Below are positions 59,504 to 64,000 of a stretch of 64,000 bases of DNA, piece by piece; position 1 is the stretch's first letter; each line of letters opens with the position of its first letter. The translations under genes were made by a program, and so were the position numbers. The notes beneath the pieces are model-generated. The model saw only the letters and a list, made by a program, of their open reading frames with translations. It was not told the origin of the DNA and ran no database searches. This DNA comes from Andrena cerasifolii (Eukaryota > Arthropoda > Insecta > Hymenoptera > Andrenidae): positions 1-64,000 of the forward strand of contig NW_027484933.1 in the NCBI RefSeq assembly GCF_050908995.1. Reading direction: 5' to 3'.

Positions 59504-60199
59504 TCACGGTACCGCAAACTCGTTAAATCCCTTTCTATAACGCCCATTGGACATCGCCCTATCTTTATCTATCACCATGAAACCATACTCCCGCTGCCAA
59601 CAATTACGACACAAAGCGCAGAAATCCTCGTAAGACATATCAGTATTTACATGATCGTTGTACACATGTTTCAAGTTGGTACCATCCTGCTTAAACAGTA
59701 TCAACAGATTCGCATTGTCGCGTATAAGATGTTTGGGAATCTTTGCATACGTCTGACAGAGATAGAAGCAGTCGACGTTCGAGTGGCGTCCCATTGCAAA
59801 GTATTCCCTTATCGTATCTTGCTTGTCGCATGCCACGTCATCAAAGATAAAAATGGAATTCGGAAGCGATTCGCTCGGTGGGATGACGTCACTGTTATTT
59901 GAAAATGTAAAGTAGCCAATTTCATCTATCGCAGTCAATAAATTCTCCAAATACTTATATTTTGGCTGTTGCAACGACTTGGAATACACGTACAGGTTCT
60001 CGAAGCACACGCCGTGAGGACTTTCCAACAAGCTGACCAGCACGTTGGTCTTTCCACAATTTGATGGGCCACAAATGAGGCAGCGTATAGTGTTTGGTAG
60101 CATGCTACCGTGTTTGCGTCTCGTTTTCGGAGACATCATTTGCGATTTATCATCAAAATTAGTCACGCGTATCGCCACAGGTTGTCGCACGAATCGCAT
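59504..60199 (-). CDS. A32/FtsK-HerA-like genome-packaging ATPase
   Basis: 231 codons. Walker A is GPSNCGKT (residues 44-51), Walker B is IFIFDD (116-121), followed by a CQTYAKIP sensor-type segment near 155. This is the size and layout of the poxvirus A32-like ATPase found in Polintons and related viruses, which pumps DNA into the capsid. It is transcribed away from the capsid cassette across a 97-bp divergent gap. The frame is intact and ends 96 bp before the next minus-strand ORF. Confidence 0.92.
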   Translation of the reverse strand: MRFVRQPVAIRVTNFDDKSQMMSPKTRRKHGSMLPNTIRCLICGPSNCGKTNVLVSLLESPHGVCFENLYVYSKSLQQPKYKYLENLLTAIDEIGYFTFSNNSDVIPPSESLPNSIFIFDDVACDKQDTIREYFAMGRHSNVDCFYLCQTYAKIPKHLIRDNANLLILFKQDGTNLKHVYNDHVNTDMSYEDFCALCRNCWQREYGFMVIDKDRAMSNGRYRKGFNEFAVP

Positions 60200-60253
60200 C
60201 CTCTCCGTGAACTGCGAAAAATGATTTTGATACGTCGAAGCTGCGGTGCGCTC

Positions 60254-60261
60254 TATTTATA
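60254..60261 (+). promoter_or_regulatory. TATA box of the capsid cassette
   Basis: TATTTATA in the context CTCTATTTATAGGC, with a TCATTA initiator-like site about 33 bp later and the first ATG at 60297. It would drive the + strand cassette. Confidence 0.5.
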
Positions 60262-60296
60262 GGCTCGCGCCGAAGCAAAACAGCTCATTATTCAAA

Positions 60297-60563
60297 ATGC
60301 TTCTGATCCTGTCGGATAATTGTGATATTCGAGACCAAACCGCTGAGCAGTTGAAATATATATCAAAGATTATTCTACTGCGAGAGTTTGGCAGACACAT
60401 CGATCAGTTGTGGGACAGACTCCCTGAGCATATAAAAGTCGATTCTGAGGTTCAGCAGTATCGTCGGTGCTTGGAACATTATAATCGCCCTTGGCAGCGA
60501 ACGCATATCGACGGTCCAGCACCATTGATTAAAAACTGCAGCGAATGTCGTCGAAGAGAGTAA
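60297..60563 (+). CDS. Small Polinton protein, unknown function
   Basis: 88 codons from the ATG at 60297; the frame is open upstream but without ATG. It begins with LLILSDNCDIRDQTAEQLKY and is helix-rich and soluble in appearance, with a Cys pair near the C terminus (NCSEC). It is the first gene after the cassette TATA box and overlaps the next ORF by 19 bp. I do not recognise a family; position suggests a virion or regulatory role. Confidence 0.6.
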   Translation: MLLILSDNCDIRDQTAEQLKYISKIILLREFGRHIDQLWDRLPEHIKVDSEVQQYRRCLEHYNRPWQRTHIDGPAPLIKNCSECRRRE

Positions 60564-61189
60564 AGAAAGGTTGTGGTCTGTTAAATCGGGCGATAAACGC
60601 GTTACCTATCGAATTACATATTCCGGGATATCAGTTTTGTGGTCCAGGAACTCATCTGGCAAAACGATTGGCTAGAGACGATCGAGGCATCAATCCGTTG
60701 GACGCAGCGTGTCGCGAACACGATATTGCATATTCGCGTAGCAACGACCTCGGTGAAAGGCACACGGCAGATAAGGTTCTCGCTGACAAAGCGCGAAAAC
60801 GCATCGTTGCGCGAGACTCGACTCTGGGTGAAAGAGGTGCTGCTACAGCTGTTTGGGCAGCTATGAAAGCTAAGACGAAAATCGGAATGGGGATGAAAAC
60901 AAAACCCCGCAAAAGGACTGTAAGGAGAGCATCGCAAAAGCGGATACTTCCGGTGGCAAAACGAGGTGGCATATTACCACTTCTCCCGCTGCTAGGTGTT
61001 CTCGGATCATTAGCCGGTGGAGCAGCGGGGATCGCCAAGGCGGTAAACGATAATAAGGCGGCGCAACATCAGCTGCAGGAAATGCAGCGTCATAATCGCA
61101 CCATGGAAGGTCGCGGACTTTATCTCGCACCATACAAGCGCGGACAGGGAATATCGAAACAAAAAAAAAAAAACGCCGAAAGGCAATAA
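60545..61189 (+). CDS. PLA2 domain fused to adenovirus pX-like tail
   Basis: 214 codons. Residues 20-82 resemble the phospholipase A2 domain of parvovirus VP1: the calcium loop GYQFCGPGT, the catalytic HDIAY (H59, D60, Y63), and a later Asp (ADKVL). In parvoviruses this opens the endosomal membrane during entry. A basic stretch (KPRKRTVRR) follows, then a Gly/Leu-rich hydrophobic segment (about 146-168) and a tail with GRGLYLAPYKRG, as in pX/mu-type core proteins. MEGRG and LAGGA fit the adenain cleavage pattern, so the protease encoded next door may process it. The cassette position and protease neighbour support a virion role. Confidence 0.8.
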   Translation: MSSKRVKKGCGLLNRAINALPIELHIPGYQFCGPGTHLAKRLARDDRGINPLDAACREHDIAYSRSNDLGERHTADKVLADKARKRIVARDSTLGERGAATAVWAAMKAKTKIGMGMKTKPRKRTVRRASQKRILPVAKRGGILPLLPLLGVLGSLAGGAAGIAKAVNDNKAAQHQLQEMQRHNRTMEGRGLYLAPYKRGQGISKQKKKNAERQ

Positions 61190-61191
61190 AA

Positions 61192-61569
61192 ATGCCCGAG
61201 GGCGTAACTACAGATGCGCAATTGGGGGAGTTGGCAAAACGTATGCGTATTCCATTTTTTAGAGGTGTTTTTATGCGCAATGCACTACCTGTTGGAGGAG
61301 TACGCCGAAACGAGAGCGGTATCGTGAATTTGGATAATGTCGAGGGACCGGGGACTCATTGGGTGGCGTATGCGAAGAGGGGGCGTCGAGCTGTATACTT
61401 CGACAGCTTTGGCAATCTTCGACCGCCTAAGGAATTGGTACAATATCTGGATAAAGATGTCGTGAAAATCGAATACAATCACGCGCCTTATCAGGAGTAC
61501 AATCAGAGCAATTGTGGTCAACTATGTCTACGCTTTCTACAAACGATTGGCCGCAAATTTAAGGATTGA
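61192..61569 (+). CDS. Adenain-like cysteine protease
   Basis: 125 codons, starting two bases after the previous stop. The catalytic layout of adenovirus protease is visible: H56 in GTHWVAY, D71 in VYFDSFG, Q105 and C108 in NQSNCGQLC. It is shorter than adenovirus adenain (about 200 residues), as usual for Polintons. It matures capsid and core proteins inside the particle. No frame break. Confidence 0.92.
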   Translation: MPEGVTTDAQLGELAKRMRIPFFRGVFMRNALPVGGVRRNESGIVNLDNVEGPGTHWVAYAKRGRRAVYFDSFGNLRPPKELVQYLDKDVVKIEYNHAPYQEYNQSNCGQLCLRFLQTIGRKFKD

Positions 61570-61617
61570 CTTCTCACCACTTTGATTCAGTACGAGTCCA
61601 GTCGTACAGCTTGGAAT

Positions 61618-62388
61618 ATGTCGTTAACATTCACTCTAACCGGCAAGAGTAGCACCCTCGCGGTGAGCTACTTTCCACCCATAGATTTGAGCGACGATGA
61701 TTACGAGCTTGGTCTAACAACCCTTGAAACTTACCATGCAATACCCAACATCGACTCCAGCAACGATAAATTCTACTTCACCACAAACTATGAGACCAAC
61801 AGCAGCGTCGACACCAGCCATGAATACATTACGATTCCCCACGGTTCATACGAATTAGACGCCATTGCCAAGTATTTGAAACAGCGATTACTCGAGCGAT
61901 ATCCTCAAAAACTCGATGGCACCAATGCCAACGATGGTAGCGACAGCGATGAGTATCCTATAGTGTTGCGTCCCAACAACAACACCATGAAAAGTGAGCT
62001 GTACTGCTCGTTCATTGAGGACTTTACGAAGCCCAATAACATTGGATCGTTACTGGGATTCTCGACGAATCGCGTATTAGAACCGGAACAGTGGCACGAA
62101 TCGGACGATCCGATTAATATCATGAATGTGAACATTATTCGCGTAGAATGTAGCGTGACCGCTGGCGCGTACAGCAATGGGAAGCGCGTACATACCATAC
62201 ATGAATTTTCTCCCAGAGTACCGCCGGGATATAAGATATCGGAAACGCCCGCGCAGATCATTTACCTTCCAATCACCGCACAGGTCATTTCGGATCTAAC
62301 GATACGTGTTGTGGATCAAGACGGGCGGTTGCTTGATTTTCGAGGTGAAGAGATTACCATCAGACTGCACGTACGACGACGTCGATGA
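61618..62388 (+). CDS. Minor capsid (penton-like, single jelly-roll) protein
   Basis: 256 codons from the ATG at 61618; the frame opens earlier without ATG. Position between protease and major capsid, length, and beta-rich sequence (LTFTLTGKSSTLAVSYFPP, then SLLGFS, PAQIIYLPI) match the Polinton minor capsid, which by homology forms the vertices. It ends in a basic run (RLHVRRRR). The stop overlaps the next ATG (ATGA). Confidence 0.8.
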   Translation: MSLTFTLTGKSSTLAVSYFPPIDLSDDDYELGLTTLETYHAIPNIDSSNDKFYFTTNYETNSSVDTSHEYITIPHGSYELDAIAKYLKQRLLERYPQKLDGTNANDGSDSDEYPIVLRPNNNTMKSELYCSFIEDFTKPNNIGSLLGFSTNRVLEPEQWHESDDPINIMNVNIIRVECSVTAGAYSNGKRVHTIHEFSPRVPPGYKISETPAQIIYLPITAQVISDLTIRVVDQDGRLLDFRGEEITIRLHVRRRR

Positions 62389-62597
62389 TAATACATGTGG
62401 TGCAGTCGTATGAGATGCTTGTGTTGAACGACTCCAGATACACGTTTCTTCCAAACGAAATTGTTTGCAGCAACAACAACAACAACAACAACAACAACAA
62501 CTGCAACTGCAACAGCTCTGATTACGCTAAAAAGAAGAGGCTCAGTGCTGCGAACATTGCATTTTTGAAATCGCTGGGATTCATTGTACGCAATTAA
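62385..62597 (+). CDS. Small Polinton protein with Asn repeat
   Basis: 70 codons overlapping the minor capsid stop. The centre is a run of ten Asn from an AAC microsatellite (62472-62501), a length-variable tract. The C terminus (LSAANIAFLKSLGF) resembles a short motif seen in other Polinton/adintovirus-type proteins, as I recall. Function unknown; it sits nine bases upstream of the major capsid gene. Confidence 0.6.
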   Translation: MIIHVVQSYEMLVLNDSRYTFLPNEIVCSNNNNNNNNNNCNCNSSDYAKKKRLSAANIAFLKSLGFIVRN

Positions 62598-62605
62598 GTT
62601 GAAAA

Positions 62606-63838
62606 ATGACCGACATTCTAAGCATTGGCGCGAAGCCGACGTTTGATGATCGCATCGTCAAACTTGAGACTCACACATACAACCCTTACGTCAACACGAC
62701 GTTTGGATACAGCGATGAGATAAGAATACCTATACAGCAACAGGATTTATACACATTACCGTGTGAAAGTTTCCTCTACCTGGAGGGGAAATTGACGATA
62801 AATAAGCCGAATGATGTATCAACGGTGATGTTGGGAAATAATTGCATGGCATTCATATTTGATGAGATTCGATATGAACTGAATGGTGTGGAGATTGATC
62901 GCAACAGAAACGTTGGAATAACTAGCACGCTTAAAAACTATGTATCGATGACATCTGATGAAGACAAAAATATGGAGAATGCGGGATGGGGCTTGAAACG
63001 GCACGATGAGCTAATAGTGAGAAATCATTTCAATTTTTGCATCCCGCTCAAATATTTGTTGGGATTTTGCGAGGACTACAAACGCATGGTTATTAATGCG
63101 CGTCACGAATTGATTTTAATACGATCGCGCAACGATAACAATTCTCTAATAGGATCGCCGACGTTGGAACCAGAAATTGAATTACTTAAAGTGCAATGGC
63201 GGATGCCTCACGTGACGCTGAACGACGTTAATAAGCTGTCGTTGCTACATGCTTTGGAAAGTGGACAAAACCTGAGCATTAGTTTTCGCTCGTGGGATCT
63301 GTACGAGTATCCTCTCTTACAGAGCACGACCAAGCATTCGTGGGCCGTGAAGGCAGCTGCACAGTTGGAGAAGCCGCGATACATTATCTTTGCTCTACAG
63401 ACTGCTCGAAAGAATGTGATGACTGAAGATGTTACTCGATTTGACCACTGCAAATTGACCAATGTAAAACTTTTTCTCAACTCGGAATTTTACCCGTACG
63501 ATGACATGAACTTGGACTTTGACAAGAATAGGCACGCCATCTTATTTAACATGTATACGCATTTTCGTAAATCGTATTACGGACATAGTTGCAACGAGGC
63601 ATTATTCACCGTAGCCCAATTTTTGCAATTTGGCCCCCTCGTGGTGATTGATTGCTCGCGACAAAATGAGTCGATCAAGAATAGCACCGTGGACGTGCGC
63701 ATAGAATTTGATTGTAAAGAAAACGTACCTGCAAATACTACGGCCTACTGTTTGATACAATCAGTAGGCCTACTGTTTGATACAATCAGTACTGTTGAAT
63801 ACAATCCGCTGACAAATGTGGTGCGCAAAATCAATTAA
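62606..63838 (+). CDS. Major capsid protein, double jelly-roll
   Basis: 410 codons. It starts MTDILSIGAKPTFDDRIV and carries conserved blocks of the Polinton hexon-like protein: IPIQQQDLYTLPCESFLYLEG, FDEIRYELNGVEID, NFCIPLKYLLGF and a C-terminal VEYNPLTNVV. It forms the capsid shell. A 25-bp tandem duplication (63742-63791) sits before the last 15 codons, changing frame by +1; the residues on both sides look right for the family, so the duplication may compensate an earlier one-base change. Otherwise intact and of normal length. Confidence 0.85.
   Translation: MTDILSIGAKPTFDDRIVKLETHTYNPYVNTTFGYSDEIRIPIQQQDLYTLPCESFLYLEGKLTINKPNDVSTVMLGNNCMAFIFDEIRYELNGVEIDRNRNVGITSTLKNYVSMTSDEDKNMENAGWGLKRHDELIVRNHFNFCIPLKYLLGFCEDYKRMVINARHELILIRSRNDNNSLIGSPTLEPEIELLKVQWRMPHVTLNDVNKLSLLHALESGQNLSISFRSWDLYEYPLLQSTTKHSWAVKAAAQLEKPRYIIFALQTARKNVMTEDVTRFDHCKLTNVKLFLNSEFYPYDDMNLDFDKNRHAILFNMYTHFRKSYYGHSCNEALFTVAQFLQFGPLVVIDCSRQNESIKNSTVDVRIEFDCKENVPANTTAYCLIQSVGLLFDTISTVEYNPLTNVVRKIN
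63742..63791 (+). repeat. 25-bp tandem duplication in the major capsid gene
   Basis: Two exact copies of a 25-base unit starting GGCCTACTGTTTGATACAAT. Because 25 is one more than a multiple of three, the second copy is read in a different frame from the first. Confidence 0.95.
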
Positions 63839-64000
63839 ATTACTGCGCTACTTGCCCACCCTCTCCTGTACCAAATTCGTACAAAATTTCATCGTGAAAA
63901 TCGAGATGCTTTACGAGAAAGACTGCATTCTCCAGTCTGTCTTGGAAGCGAACGGACCTCTAAATTGTACCGATAATGGTCGTACCAACATTCGTTGACC
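63839..64000. other. Downstream of major capsid, no gene recognised
   Basis: Non-repetitive DNA to the window edge. The short frame here is not convincing, and the next Polinton gene or terminal repeat is outside the window. Confidence 0.4.

Larger units (their letters stand above)
52086..64000. mobile_element. Maverick/Polinton DNA transposon (partial, right end outside window)
   Basis: About 11.9 kb of gene-dense, balanced-composition DNA with the full Polinton core: protein-primed PolB, retroviral-type integrase, packaging ATPase, adenain-like protease, minor and major capsid. AT repeat abuts it at about 52,085. I cannot see the terminal inverted repeat on the left, and the right end is beyond the window. 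Gene blocks are arranged + / - / +, with a divergent promoter between ATPase and the capsid cassette. Confidence 0.92.

Noticed and set aside
63816..63998. 60-codon ORF after the major capsid gene
   Set aside because: It starts inside the capsid gene in another frame and shows no known motif.

Overview
The window looks like repeat-dense heterochromatin of an arthropod, most likely an insect and perhaps a hymenopteran. The supporting signs are an env-bearing Ty3/gypsy (errantivirus-type) element, a Maverick/Polinton with a protein-primed DNA polymerase B interrupted by a GT..AG intron, TATA-type promoters, and tens of kilobases of almost pure A+T repeat. No ordinary host gene is visible. The species call is inference only.

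Layout. (1) 1-28,207: strand-asymmetric (T-rich on +) AT repeat with higher-order units of about 0.8-1.4 kb. (2) 28,208-38,958: a nearly complete LTR retrotransposon on +: 5' LTR, a primer-binding site matching a tRNA-Leu-like 3' end, gag, a canonical -1 frameshift signal, pol (protease, RT, RNase H), an integrase in a shifted frame, env, then two extra ORFs behind their own TATA box, the second of which carries an extended Tudor domain, then polypurine tract and 3' LTR. (3) 38,959-41,080: the same AT repeat family as on the left, but inverted. (4) 41,080-44,493: remains of a second LTR element on the minus strand (truncated gag, two related Cys-rich leader ORFs, the same PBS, LTR). Its LTR and AT flank are mirrored at about 45,171-47,626, forming a palindrome of about 4.7 kb. 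(5) 47,627-52,085: a second AT-repeat family with local inversions and ATT microsatellites. (6) About 52,086-64,000: most of a Polinton, with a possible first exon on minus, spliced PolB on +, then on minus chromodomain integrase, a coiled-coil protein, a conserved Polinton protein and a packaging ATPase, then a tightly packed + cassette: small protein, PLA2 plus pX-like fusion, adenain-like protease, minor capsid, small protein, major capsid. The right end of the element lies outside the window.

How the parts work together. In the retroelement, Gag and Pol make the particle and integrate the cDNA, and Env is an F-type fusion glycoprotein. The Tudor ORF is not part of the usual gypsy gene set; because host Tudor proteins scaffold the piRNA pathway that silences such elements, it is the best candidate here for a new system (an element-encoded piRNA-pathway mimic or decoy). 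A second strong candidate is the array of ten exactly 33-nt two-tier hairpins in its LTR, whose stems covary. In the Polinton, PolB replicates, integrase inserts, and ATPase, protease and two capsid proteins make a virion, with the PLA2/pX protein as a likely membrane-breaching or core component. The integrase carries an in-frame stop inside its chromodomain.
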